Positions 21,034-31,712 of a stretch of 64,000 bases of DNA are shown piece after piece. Positions within the stretch are counted from its first letter, which is position 1. Each line of letters begins with the position of its first letter. The notes under the pieces were generated by a model. It did no database searches. It was not told the DNA's origin and saw only the letters and a program-made list of their open reading frames with translations. Location of the stretch: the NCBI GenBank assembly GCA_963971405.1, contig OZ020489.1, positions 20,548,290 to 20,612,289 on the forward strand, in the 5' to 3' direction. This stretch comes from Psococerastis gibbosa (taxonomy: Eukaryota > Arthropoda > Insecta > Psocodea > Psocidae). A program made the translations under genes and the position numbers.

Positions 21034-22546
21034 TTTCTTGGATGTCTTTTTTTATTTTTCCACAATGGTTTGATGAGGAGATGGGCCGTGACTTCCTGGT
21101 GGCTTCCTTGATACAACTTTTATATTATTTGTATTCGAATCCACACGTTTCGTCTCGGTTAAGGCAGCTCTCGATCGGAGAAACGGAATAGTTTTTGCTG
21201 GCTTTTCTTCATTACCTTGACCCCGCGTCGACATTGTTTTAATTTAGTCTCTCGCGTCCGTCTTGTTCAACTGTTTCTGGAAGGGTTTAAGTACCAATAA
21301 TGAACCTGTAACGTCGATAGAGGCCTTTAATTTCAACAACAAATCAATGCCTATAAGGCACGGTTGCCTCAGACCCTTAAGAAGGTTGAACCGATGGTTG
21401 ATCATACGGGAACCAACTTAAACTCGCTGCCAGGCGGTTCCCACGAGCTCTGCGTGCAATGAAGAGTCGGCTAACTTTACTCGACCAGACGTAGGCGTCA
21501 CCCGGAAGCCCCTCGTAACCAACATGTCCCAGTAAGGGGCTGCTATTAGGGCAGAATTAGCGCCCGTGTCTGCCAGCGTCGGAAATAACGTTTCCCCCAT
21601 TTTGACACGTAAGAAAGGTCACTCAGCCAGCCCTACACATGCCAGCTCGATCTGCTCTGGCGCCGGAAAAGTAATCCTTAATATTATCCGCAAATTCGGG
21701 ATGTGGAGGGTCCATGTCATCGGGCGGCCCCACAATCTTTAAAATAATGTGTAGCGAATCGCAATTGTAACAAAGATTCACCGCTGCTGCCTTGTTGGTG
21801 TACGCATCGGCCATACTTACATACGGTATTTTTGTCTGCCAAATATTAATTGTTGCTTCAATTTCTGCGCAGGCTGCCTCTAGTTGCCGGAAGATGTAGA
21901 CGTCCGCGAAAATCAACTTTTCTCTGTAGAGAGGCAACAGGTTGTTGCGCACAAGGTTGACCTCATCAATTCCGAATATTGGCCAAGAATTCTACTGATC
22001 TCTGCCCCGGTGTCATCTTCCTGTTGTAGCGCTGCGTCACCCCGGACGACGGTAAACGCCTCCTGGAATTCCAACTTTGCAGATCCGGTAAGTGCACTTC
22101 AAACCATGTTTTTGTCGTCCGAGAGAGAAGATCGATCTAGCAAACCGGGATAGATTAAATCCATGGGAAGTCCTGATTTGCTTGCCTCTCAAAGTCTCGT
22201 ACAAATTCTTCCTCCCAGAGATACAGATGTCTTGGGACTGACAGACGCCCAGAAATTTAACCAGGGGCTTCCTGGCGCCACTCATGTCTGTCGAATGCCG
22301 GAACGGGTCGTAAGAGCTGCCATGAAAGGGTTGCTGGTGTTGCCAGGTCGGCGGTTGCTGCGGCATATATGGCGGCGGTGGCTGTTGCCAGCCTGTTGCT
22401 TGTGACGGCTGGTGGGCACTCTGGTGCTGTGGTGGCGTATGCCAAGCTTGTGGAAACTGTTGCTGCGGCTGCAGTGTAACTGTCGCCCGAGGCGGCTGTT
22501 GGGCAGTCGGCTGCTGCAGTGGAGCACTCCACTGCGGTGGCATCGG
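21034..22546 (-). pseudogene. gag-protease module, units 10-11
   Basis: Single-knuckle module; protease open at 21600-21418 with LADTGANSALIA and ending at the shared stop. Private change giving MDPPHPEF after the knuckle. Confidence 0.7.
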
Positions 22547-24104
22547 CATGCGTTTGGACAAAAAAATATCGATGGCGCAGCAACAAAGGCCTGTAAGAGA
22601 GTATGCATGTTGAAAAGATTAGCAGGTACCACTTGGGGTGCAACGCAAGATGTCCTAGTCACCAACTACAAATCATACATAAGACCCCTTATTTAATACT
22701 GCTGCGAAGCCTTCTGTACAGCAAGTGTCGCTAACATGCGAAAACTGGACATTGCCCGAAATAATGCGCTGAAAGCTATCAGTGGGGCTGCCAAATCGAC
22801 CCCTATCACAGCCTTGGAGTGTCAAACAGACATTGAACCACTAGAGTTGCGCCGCGACTGTACAACCCTTAAATTCTTTGAAGGAGGAGGAAGACTTCTG
22901 GAAACGTTGCCTTGCTTTTCCTTTCTTGGATGTCTTTTTTTATTTTTTCCACAATGGTTTGAAGAGGAGATGGGCCGTGACTTCCTGGTGGCTTCCTTGA
23001 TACAACTTTTTTATTATTTGTAGTCGGATCCACACGTTTCATTTTGGTTAAGGCAACTCGCGATCGGAGAAACGGCATAGTATTTGCTGGCTTCTCTTCA
23101 TTGCCTGGACCCCGCGTTGACATTGTTTTAATTTAGTTTCTCGCGGCCGTCTTGTTCAACTGTTTAACTGTTAGGGTTTTAGTACCAATAATAAACCTGC
23201 CACGTCGATGGAGGCCTTTAATTTCATCAACAAATCAATGCCTATAAGGCACTGTTGCCTCAGACCCTTAAGAAGGTTGAACCGATGGTTGACCATACGG
23301 GAACCAAGTTAAACTCGCTGCCAGGCGGTTCCCACGAGCTCTGCGTGCAATGAAGAGTCGGCTAACTTTACTCGACCAGACGTAGGCGTCACCCGGAAGC
23401 CACTCGTAACCAAAATGTCCCAGTAAGGGGCTGCTATTAGGGAAGAATTAGCGCCCGTGTCTACCAGCGTCGGAAAAAACGTTTCCCCTATTTTGACACG
23501 TAAGAAAGGTCACTCAGCCAGCCCTACACATGCCAGCTCGATCTGCTCTGGCGCTGGAAAAGTAATCCTTAATATAATCCGCATATTCGGGATGTGGAGG
23601 GTCCATGTCATCGGTGGTGTTGCTGGTTCCGTGGTTAGCGGTCTTCCAGTATTTCGCCCTCTGACTTTGTGGGCACTCACTGTGTTCATCCACGCCCTTT
23701 TGGCCACAATATCCGCAAAATTCACGGCGGGCGGCCCCTCAATCTTAAAAAAAATGTTTTAGCGAATCGCAATTATAACAAAGGCTCACCGCTGCTGCCT
23801 TTAAGTTGGTGTACGCATCGGCCATACATACATACGGTATTTTTGTCTGCCCAATATTAATTGTTGCTTCTATTTCTACACAGGCTGCCTCTAGTTGCCG
23901 GAAGCTGTAAACGTCCGCGAAAATCAACTTTTCTCTGTAGAGAGGCAACAGGTTGTTGCGCACAAGGTTGACCTCATCAATTCCGAATATTGGCCAAGAA
24001 TTCTACTGATCTCTGCCCCGGTTTCATCTTCCTGTAGTAGCGCTGCGTCACCCCGGACGACAGTGAACGCCTCCTGGAATTCCAACTCTGCAGATTCGGT
24101 AAGT
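22094..24104. repeat. Array unit 11 (short with extra knuckle segment, 2011 bp)
   Basis: Same class as units 3 and 9; directly precedes long unit 12. Confidence 0.95.
22547..22921 (+). pseudogene. LINE reverse-transcriptase 3' fragment, unit 11
   Basis: Same fragment and end points as in unit 1, with the R variant. Confidence 0.8.
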
Positions 24105-24427
24105 GCACTTCAAACCATGTTTTTGCCGTCCGAGAGAGAAGATCGATCTAGCAAGCCAGGATAGATTAAATCCATCGGAAGTCCTGATTTGCTTGCCTCT
24201 CAAAGTCTCGTTCAAATTCTTGCTCCCAGAGAAACAAATGTCTCGGGAACGACAGACGCCCAGAAATTTAACCAGGGTCTTCCTGTAGCCACTCATGTCT
24301 TTCGAATGCCGGAACGGGTCGTAAGAGCGGCCATAAAAGGGTTGCTGGTGTTGGCAGGTCGGCGGTGGCTGTGGCCAGCCTGTTGTTTGACGGCTGGTGG
24401 GCACTCTGGTGCTGTGGTGGCGTATGC
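22922..24427 (-). pseudogene. gag-protease module with second knuckle, units 11-12
   Basis: Same layout as 4611-6117; protease at about 23223-23493, second knuckle segment at about 23608-23735, junction to helicase at about 24427. Confidence 0.7.
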
Positions 24428-25500
24428 TTCGTTTGGTCGTTTAGTTTTCGTTCTATTCCCTCTATATACTGTTGGAGGTCACAATCGTCTAACCATCCAT
24501 CCTGCGTTCTCATGTCGGGAGTATTAATTGCCTGTATAGTACTATAGTGTTTAGGTCCACGGCTTGAGCAGGTGTCAAGTGCAGAGTCTGTTTTCTCTGA
24601 CGCAGTGGCCTCAGCTGTCACAATTTGTTTTGACGTACAGGTAATTAGCCACAGCTGATTCCATTCATCGATGTTTTTGTTTGTTGTTGCCACTATAAAT
24701 CTTGAAAGAGAGTCATCGGCAGCAGCTGTTATGTATTTCAAAGATTGTTTGTGCTTACTAATGGCAGCAATAGCATGTGGAACGCTGTGGTAGATGTGAT
24801 TTTCCTCACGATTTAGCCTTACAATCGCTATGTTGTCTGTGCAACCACCCTGCAGTTCATGGTCAGTATAACATTGATTTCCATATTCCTGTACTCCCTG
24901 CTTGATTAACTCTCCTTTTTTCAATTTTAGTGAAAGTAAGGTATATATTGTTTGGATAATTTGGCAATGGCGTGTTTTGGCTAATCGGGATTTGTTCAAG
25001 TGACGTCACTACTTTGATTGTAGTGTGAATGTTTTTGTATAAATCTTTTAATGCAAAGCATAGGTCAGCGGGGCAGCGATGTGTGGTCGATATTTCCTCT
25101 GTAATTTTGCCCCATATATATCAGGCCTATGGAATTTTAAACCAGAGGGGCACACTTTTTCCCTGTCCAGGTTAGGAATTGGGTTGGAGTGCCCGAGTAC
25201 CAGTATTTCTTTGCACTCAGCTTTGATGGCAGAAACTCATAAAGATCCGGCATGGAGTAGCTATCCCTTGTCTACTATGACCCTATCAAATTTTATTTCG
25301 GAGCCGTTAATTAGGATTGATGCGACAGTCCTGTAGTCTTTTTGGAGAACGGCCCCCTTTATACCGTACGCATTCGTTACAGCATGTATCACGGACTTGA
25401 CTCCTTCTCTGGTCGCTGTTAAAATTTTAAATCCTTCCCAGGGATATGGTTTTTTATAACCTAAGTCGTTTTTCCACAACCCGAATCCATTTCCGAACAG
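24428..25500 (-). pseudogene. Endogenous RNA-virus SF1 helicase, copy 4 (unit 12)
   Basis: Same content as copy 1, including motif I at about 25464-25487, motif Ia and II in the frame 25479-25261, and motifs V and VI in the frame 24999-24268. It keeps the stop after VIVDKG found in copy 1. Confidence 0.82.
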
Positions 25501-26426
25501 TCATCTAGCCCGATTTCGATGACTTTGCCCAGGCTTGCTATTTCTTCTGAAAGTGGTTTTAATATCGTCGATTATGTGCCTATTTTGTCCTTTGTCAAGT
25601 CAGCAATTACTATTGGCTTCCTGTTGTGGCCTAAGATAGCCTTACATGTCACTTGGTTTAGTTTTAAGGTTGGTAGTCTGTTGAAGTCATCCTGCTGCAG
25701 CCGCTTTTTTTGTGTGGGGAAAGCAGCGTGCTAGCCCACGTGAGATGTCATATTTGCCCTCTCTACCTTTATTGGCAAATGAAATTGTCAAATGGACCTT
25801 TTCGTGCAAGCAGTAAGTAGAGGTCACCAGGGTTTTCTTACCTACATGGAATTGTTCGTGGCTACTAGGTACTTATTCCAGTCATCACTTGATACAGGTT
25901 TAAAGTGTGGCTTTTTTACTGGTGATAAGCTAATAAGATATTTATTAGGGAACGCTTTAGGGATAGTGGCCTCTTTCCAGCAAAGAAGGGTTTCATGCTT
26001 ACTTGCCATTTGGTGAGTTTGTATCGTCACCGTCTCCAGCTGTCCGGGTGGCTTAGTTTGTGTGCCGTGGTTGCTACTGCTGTTGCGTGGCTCAGTTTGG
26101 GGTGGTCTGTGGCGGCTGCTGCTGAATGGCACAGTTTGCTTGGCTGCCTCATTGTTCCGGTGGTCTCTTTGGATTCCAGCTTCGACAAATATCTTGCTTG
26201 GTGCAATTATTTGTGAGGTTTGTGTGGCTCCATCTCGGGTCTGGTTGTTTAAGCCAATCGTCTTTGCTTGCTTGCTTCTGCATTTCTGCATTTTTCTCTT
26301 AAGTCGTCTAGAAAAGGTTTTCTCTTTCCTTTGTGGCTTTATGCTCAACTTCACACGGTTTGTGCACTTCCTCCTGTGTCATGGATTCTTTGGGGGATAT
26401 GGAGTCCGTCGTATCACATTTCCCTT
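25501..26426 (-). pseudogene. Helicase-upstream coding remnant (unit 12)
   Basis: Equivalent to 7191-8117 of unit 4; the 170-codon Ser/Thr/Gln-rich frame is at 26354-25842. Confidence 0.5.
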
Positions 26427-27984
26427 CTTTCTTGGATGTCTTTTTTTATTTTTCCACAATGGTTTGATGAGGAGATGGGCCGTGACTTCCTGATGGCTTC
26501 CTTGATACAACTTTTATATTATTTGTATTCGAATCCACACTTTTCGTCTCGGTTAAGGCAGCTCTCGATCGGAGAAACGGAATAGTTTTTGCTGGCTTTT
26601 CTTCATTACCTTGACCCCGCGTCGACATTGTTTTAATTTAGTCTCTCGCGTCCGTCTTGTTCAACTGTTTCTGGAAGGGTTTAAGTACCAATAATGAACC
26701 TGTAACGTCGATAGAGGCCTTTAATTTCAACAACAAATCAATGCCTATAAGGCACGGTTGCCTCAGACCCTTAAGAAGGTTGAACCGATGGTTGATCATA
26801 CGGGAACCAACTTAAACTCGCTGCCAGGCGGTTCCCACGAGCTCTGCGTGCAATGAAGAGTCGGCTAACTTTACTCGACCAGACGTAGGCGTCACCCGGA
26901 AGCCACTCGTAACCAAAATGTCCCAGTAAGGGGCTGCTATTAGGGAAGAATTAGCGCCCGTGTCTACCAGCGTCGGAAAAATAGTTTCCCCTATTTTGAC
27001 ACGTAAGAAAGGTCACTCAGCCAGCCCTACACATGCCAGCTCGATCTGCTCTGGCGCCGGAAAAGTAATCCTTAATATTATCCGCAAATTCGGGATGTGG
27101 AGCGTCCATGTCATCGGGCGGCCCACAATCTTTAAAATAATGTGTAGCGAATCGCAATTGTAACAAAGATTCACCGCTGCTGCCTTGTTGGTGTACGCAT
27201 CGGCCATACTTACATACGGTATTTTTGTCTGCCCAATATTAATTGTTGCTTCTATTTCTACACAGGCTGCCTCTAGTTGCCGGAAGCTGTAAACGTCCGC
27301 GAAAATCAACTTTTCTCTGTAGAGAGGCAACAGGTTGTTGCGCACAAGGTTGACCTCATCAATTCCGAATATTGGCCAAGAATTCTACTGATCTCTGCCC
27401 CGGTGTCATCTTCCTGTTGTAGCGCTGCGTCACCCCGGACGACGGTAAACGCCTCCTGGAATTCCAACTTTGCAGATCCGGTAAGTGCACTTCAAACCAT
27501 GTTTTTGTCGTCCGAGAGAGAAGATCGATCTAGCAAACCGGGATAGATTAAATCCATGGGAAGTCCAGATTTGCTTGCCTCTCAAAGTCTCGTACAAATT
27601 CTTCCTCCCAGAGATACAGATGTCTCGGGACTGACAGACGCCCAGAAATTTAACCAGGGGCTTCCTGTAGCCACTCATGTCTGTCGAATGCCGGAACGGG
27701 TCGTAAGAGCTGCCATGAAAGGGTTGCTGGTGTTGCCAGGTCGGCGGTTGCTGCGGCATATGTGGCGGCGGTGGCTGTGGCCAGCCTGTTGCTTGTGACG
27801 GCTGGTGGGCACTCTGGTGCTGTGGTGGCGTATGCCAAGCTTGTGGAAACTGTTGCTGCGGCTGCTGTGTAACTGTCGCCCGAGGCGGCTGTTGGGCAGT
27901 CGGCTGCTGCAGTGGAGCACTCCACTGCGGTGGCATCGGCTTATGTGGTCTGGCCGCGTTCCCTGTCGTCTCCTGCATTGACAT
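26427..27984 (-). pseudogene. Terminal gag-protease module with native gag 5' end
   Basis: As 830-2344, but the Pro/Gln-rich part is not cut by the LINE or helicase. It continues upstream (higher coordinates) to a plausible start in MSMQETTGNAARPHKPMPPQ at about 27984, the only place in the window where the gag N-terminus is seen. The open frame runs from about 28077 to 27430. The knuckle is frame-broken, protease sequence at about 26723-26996 carries DTGAN, and the shared stop is present. Confidence 0.7.
27487..27940. repeat. Array unit 13 (partial, right edge of array)
   Basis: Matches the first 454 bp of the other units and stops matching at 'ggtggcatcggc', exactly where short units switch to the LINE fragment. 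Confidence 0.93.
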
Positions 27985-28221
27985 GACATAAACGTCCTCA
28001 TATTGACACAACGATAATGAAAATAAATTGTTATAATTAATACTAAAATATGTTTTCCTGTTTCCAGGTATACCCAAGAATTAAAAATATTCAAGAACGT
28101 GGAAGCACTCAAAATTACATAGGAAAATCCCGGGCTTAATAACCAAATCGGGAAGACAAAATCCTCAATCTCAAGAGGAGCCAAACAACCAGTCGCAAGA
28201 TGACAGCGACTAACAATCAAA
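27985..28221. other. Array flank, possible retrotransposon 5' leader
   Basis: AT-rich sequence immediately upstream of the gag start on the minus strand. It could be the 5' untranslated leader or LTR of the element, but I find no matching second LTR or clear primer-binding site. Confidence 0.3.
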
Positions 28222-28626
28222 ATGTGCAATCACTTATACATAGAACATTATAATATCAGCTTGTATTATAATCTATACAACCACCTGCCTACCTACACGG
28301 TTATTGTTTATAAACCTGTAAAATTACAGCCAGTGATAGAGCATAGACATTCAGAAACTATGTCTACTCCCACCACTGGCGGTAACCGAATGGAAAAAAA
28401 GGATCAGGTTAAAATCGCAGCAGTATGGAACCATGTCGGTGACAGAACACAACCGATGAGTGCCCATACAACTGCGAATCATCCGGGAAGGAACAGCAAT
28501 GGAAGGACAAAATCCCCTTCCCGCGACGCTATTCCGGACAATATAAATCCTGATGATGAAATGTATATGAAACGGGCCCATTTGAAAGTAAAAGGCCGTG
28601 CCTACCAAAGTGGAGAAAATCATTAG
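28222..28626 (+). CDS. Hypothetical open frame, 134 codons
   Basis: An open plus-strand frame whose second half (from MSTPTTGGNRMEKKD) is hydrophilic, rich in Asn, Lys, Arg and Ser, without membrane segments. A purine-rich run (28627-28690) follows the stop. No family recognised; it may be a chance frame or an ORF1-type fragment of a retroelement. Confidence 0.25.
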   Translation: MCNHLYIEHYNISLYYNLYNHLPTYTVIVYKPVKLQPVIEHRHSETMSTPTTGGNRMEKKDQVKIAAVWNHVGDRTQPMSAHTTANHPGRNSNGRTKSPSRDAIPDNINPDDEMYMKRAHLKVKGRAYQSGENH

Positions 28627-28812
28627 AAGGGAAAGTTAGGAAAGATAGGGAAAGGGGAAGGGAAAGGAAAGAAAGGGAAGGGAAACAACAGAACAGTCCA
28701 AGCACCCAAACGCGTAGGCGCCACTTGTGAAATTTTATTTAATATTCATAACTTTGGAAAATAAATAATCTGATCTCTTATTATAATAACTTCCTTTAAT
28801 TATTGTTAAGCT

Positions 28813-29160
28813 TTGTCTTCTTCTTCTTCTGGCTCTACAGCCCTTGGTGGGCTTTGGCCTGCTCGACAACACTCCTCCATTCTTCTTGGTTTTGCACAAC
28901 GCTCCACCATCTGGAGACTCCCAACTCGCGAAGGTCATTCTCTAACTCGTCCTTCCAGCGGTTTCTTGGCCGTCCTGGCAGTCGTCTTCCCGTCATGCTT
29001 GCTTTGTACATTTTTCGTGGCATGCGTTCTTCAGACATCCTTACAACGTGTCCCAGCCACCTTAATCGTTGTGCTTTAATGAACCTTACTATGTCTTCTC
29101 CGTTGAGAGCGGCGTCGATTTCAGCGTTGTTTCTTATACGCCATTCTCCGTACTCGTAAA
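28813..29160 (-). pseudogene. LINE reverse-transcriptase C-terminus
   Basis: Minus-strand translation ends with the characteristic LINE tail: WRIRNNAEIDA, VRFIKAQRLRWLGHVVRMSE, then LPGRPRNRWKDELENDLREL and a WRSVVEQAKAHQGL end. Only the last 110 or so residues are present, so this is a 5'-truncated insertion. It differs from the array LINE and from the LINEs at 51765 and 62350. Confidence 0.8.
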
Positions 29161-29981
29161 GGAAAGCTTTGTGATGGTCGAAATTTTCGATTCCGAGATT
29201 TCAACGGATTTACACGTTTTGAGGTCCCAGGAACCCAAAAAAGTGGTTTTTACAAAATGTCGGTCTGTCTGTCTGTTCGTCGATTTCCGGGCAAACTACT
29301 CAGTGGATTTGAGTGAAATTTGGCATGTAGGTTCACAAAAATCATACCTCGGGACCATTTTTTTTTTTTTGTGCTAACTCAATTTAGGGGGGTTTTATTT
29401 TCAAAAAACTCCATAAAAACGTCTAAAAAAATTATTTCTCAAAAACGGCTCCAACGATTTCTTTTAAATTCTCGTAGATTGTAGTCGTTATTAATGTTGA
29501 CAAAATGCGGGGGGTCGCTTGCCCCTTGATAGTTTGCTTCTGGGGGTTAAAAAATAAAAATAACTAAATTTTAATGAAAAAATGACTAAAAAATGCGAAA
29601 CCTTTCTATCGATGATTTCTACCTTCAAGCATGTTTTAGGTGTTAAATTGAGTAACGAAGCCGGATAGGTTGCTTTCCCAAAAAAATATTTGGTTTTGCC
29701 CAAAAAATTATTTTTTGAAAAAAATGATAGAAAATTCGCGCTCAAATGCATTGCATGCTCTGCCATTATTGCTGTGTGGTAATTAATGTGTTTGTTTGAC
29801 CTATCGAGAATTTACCTCACTTCCAGTGACGTCAGGTGGACAACCGCCCCCCCCCCCCCCCCCGAGATATCGGAAATTTAACCATAGGAAAAATATTTGC
29901 CATAAAATTACTAATTTTCTCTATCTAATAATTTTGATAAATTGGAAAGCATGTTCGAGTGAACTCGGACCGGTTCTTTGT
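29152..29981 (+). mobile_element. Element X copy 1 (dispersed TIR element)
   Basis: Starts near 'aaaggaaagctttgtgatggtcg' and ends 'ataaattggaaagcatgttcgagtgaactcggaccggttctttg'. The internal part contains a (TCTG)n-like stretch, 'gggcaaactactcagtgga' and a poly-C run at about 29853-29872. Found in whole or part at six other places. No transposase is encoded, so it is probably a non-autonomous element. Confidence 0.65.
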
Positions 29982-30460
29982 ACTGCTATTTCTTATTATT
30001 AAAACTGCGTGTGATCACTGGCGATTTCAAGGGGACCCCCCCCCCCCCCTCTTACAGGCCGTAGCCAAGAGGGGCTTTTTGGGCTGCCCTCTGTGGTAGG
30101 TTTATTCGTCGGTAAAATCTCATCTGTACTGCTTGCAAAATGCGCAAATCCACCCAAATGTGAACCATTAATCAATTTTTTTCTCCGAGGGATACCCCCG
30201 GGTCTTCTTTCCCCAAGGTACATTATGCGTAAAACCTTACTGATTTAGGCCTATTGTACAATTGTTTTCTCCGGGGGGGGGGGGGGGGGGGAGCGGCCTT
30301 TAAATGCCCCCCCCCCCTTTCGAAAAATTTTAAAGCGCCACTGCGTGTGATTATTCGATTCTTGAATCACTGATTTAGGAAAATTAGACTCTGAAAATTA
30401 TGGATTACTTATTGAATATTAACATAGGGCTACTCTAGAAAGTTGCCGTTTTCTTAAACT
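29982..30460. repeat. Homopolymer-rich repeat stretch
   Basis: Contains long C and G runs (about 30038-30050, 30272-30290, 30307-30319) and copies of a '...aatgcgcaaatcc/aatgcgtaaaacc...ctccgaggg' motif related to the tandem repeat at 36100-37730. No gene seen. Confidence 0.5.
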
Positions 30461-30461
30461 G

Positions 30462-30782
30462 TTGACTGTCCTGATAGTCTCGGAAGCATGGAGCCTGATT
30501 AGCCTGGGATTGGTGTTAAAAGTTAAACGGGCTAGCCCAGTCGACAACCATGCTAATCTTCCTCCAGCTTCTCACCTTCTCAACACAATCGAGAAATATA
30601 CAGCTGCGGATGTCAAGCTCATGTTGGATCCGACAGGAAACCGGATCGCAGGGCGCTTGGCTCCAGAGCCGCACCCCGCCTTTTGCGGAGACTCAATTCA
30701 AGCCTCAGGGAGCGCTGAGGTCAGAAAAATCAACCTGGACAAAATCTGCAACAACAAACTCTTTTATAATGCAAAATTATAA
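30462..30782 (+). CDS. Unrecognised open frame, 106 codons
   Basis: Open frame with segments such as TIEKYTAADVKLMLDPTG and RLAPEPHPAFCGD. No recognised domain. It lies in TE-rich DNA upstream of a LINE remnant and could be a degraded retroelement piece or chance frame. Confidence 0.2.
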   Translation: MTVLIVSEAWSLISLGLVLKVKRASPVDNHANLPPASHLLNTIEKYTAADVKLMLDPTGNRIAGRLAPEPHPAFCGDSIQASGSAEVRKINLDKICNNKLFYNAKL

Positions 30783-31084
30783 AAGGACAACAATAAATTG
30801 AAATTGCAAAGAAAATCCGCCAAAACAATATCGAGTGAATTACGTTAAAACCACGTCATAAACGGGGCAATAGATGAATATGAATAGAAAAATTCCAGAA
30901 ACAAGTATGGCTGACTCCAAGAAAAATTGTACCAAAACTAATTATTTTTATTTAAAATATCAGTTAAAACCCCAGCCGGGAACTTCCTATTCCGTTTTCA
31001 CAAATGCAACAACAAAATATAATGTGAGAGTGACAAGAAATTACTACGGTAAGTACTGAGAAAACCATTATATTGACAAAACCA

Positions 31085-31712
31085 GTGGCCTAAGACCGGG
31101 CCCTCCAAACAGACTTTAAAAGATTGATAAACGACTTGATAATACAACTTAGAAGTATCACCGGGATCGATGTTCTATGCTATGGAGACAACCTAACAAT
31201 CTGGGGCACGTCCTGCAATATACAAGCCCTCGAGTGAGCACTGAACCAAGCCCTGCATGTCCTGAGAGCGTGGTGTGCGGAAAATGAGATGCTCTTCAGC
31301 AAAGGCAAAACTACTGCACAACTTTTCTCCCTGTCTACCAAGAACCACACAGTCAACTTAAAATACGACGACTGCGACATTGCCGTAGTTGCCAACTCCA
31401 AATACCTTTGCATGCTTTTGGACAACAAAATATCGATGGCGCAGCAACAAAGGCCTGTAAGAGAGTATGCATGTTGAAAAGATTAGCAGTGGGGTGCAAC
31501 GCAAGATGTCCTAGTCACCAACTACAAATCATACTGAAGACCCCTTATTGAATACTGCAGCGAAGCCTTCTGTACAGCAAACTTGTGTCGCTAACATGCG
31601 AAAACTGGACATTGTCCGACTTAATGCGCTGAGAGCTATCTGCGGGGCTGCCAAATCCACCCCTATCACAGCCTTGGAGTGTCAAACAGACATTGAACCA
31701 CTAGAGTAGAAA
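31085..31712 (+). pseudogene. LINE reverse-transcriptase remnant, same family as the array LINE fragment
   Basis: Plus strand: a decayed palm box VLCYGDNLTIWGTS (normal consensus Y/F-A-D-D), then after a stop ALNQALHVLRAWCAENEM, VNLKYDDCDIAVVANSKYL, LLDNKISMAQQQRPVREY, then GATQDVLVTNYKSY and LIEYCSEAFCTA, and a frame-broken ALECQTDIEPLE counterpart. From about 31413 it is clearly homologous to the 375 bp fragment in the array, and it extends further 5'. Several frameshifts and stops. Confidence 0.75.

Larger units (their letters stand above)
19338..22093. repeat. Array unit 10 (deleted long unit, 2756 bp)
   Basis: Like unit 4 but missing about 610 bp between the helicase Ia region and the 170-codon upstream frame; the join is at about 20637 ('tctctggtcg' to 'tctccagctg'). 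Confidence 0.93.
24105..27486. repeat. Array unit 12 (long, 3382 bp)
   Basis: Same length and order as unit 4. The last complete unit of the array. Confidence 0.95.
1..27940. repeat. Tandem array of 12 complete chimeric units plus one partial
   Basis: A fixed landmark (gcacttcaaaccatg) recurs at 1, 1892, 3783, 5794, 9176, 11161, 13066, 15436, 17327, 19338, 22094, 24105 and 27487. Units differ by only scattered substitutions and by discrete indels or swapped blocks. Two unit classes exist: short (1.9-2.0 kb, with a plus-strand LINE fragment) and long (up to 3.4 kb, with a viral-helicase insert). All gag, protease and helicase remnants point to the minus strand. The right edge is sharp at about 27940, where gag continues into non-repeated sequence; the left edge is outside the window. 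The array could be genuine amplification or partly an assembly effect, but the distinct recombinant units argue against a simple misassembly. Confidence 0.95.

Noticed and set aside
1..27940. CRISPR-like or bacterial repeat array
   Set aside because: Repeat unit is about 1.9-3.4 kb with decayed retroelement coding content; no short repeat-spacer structure.
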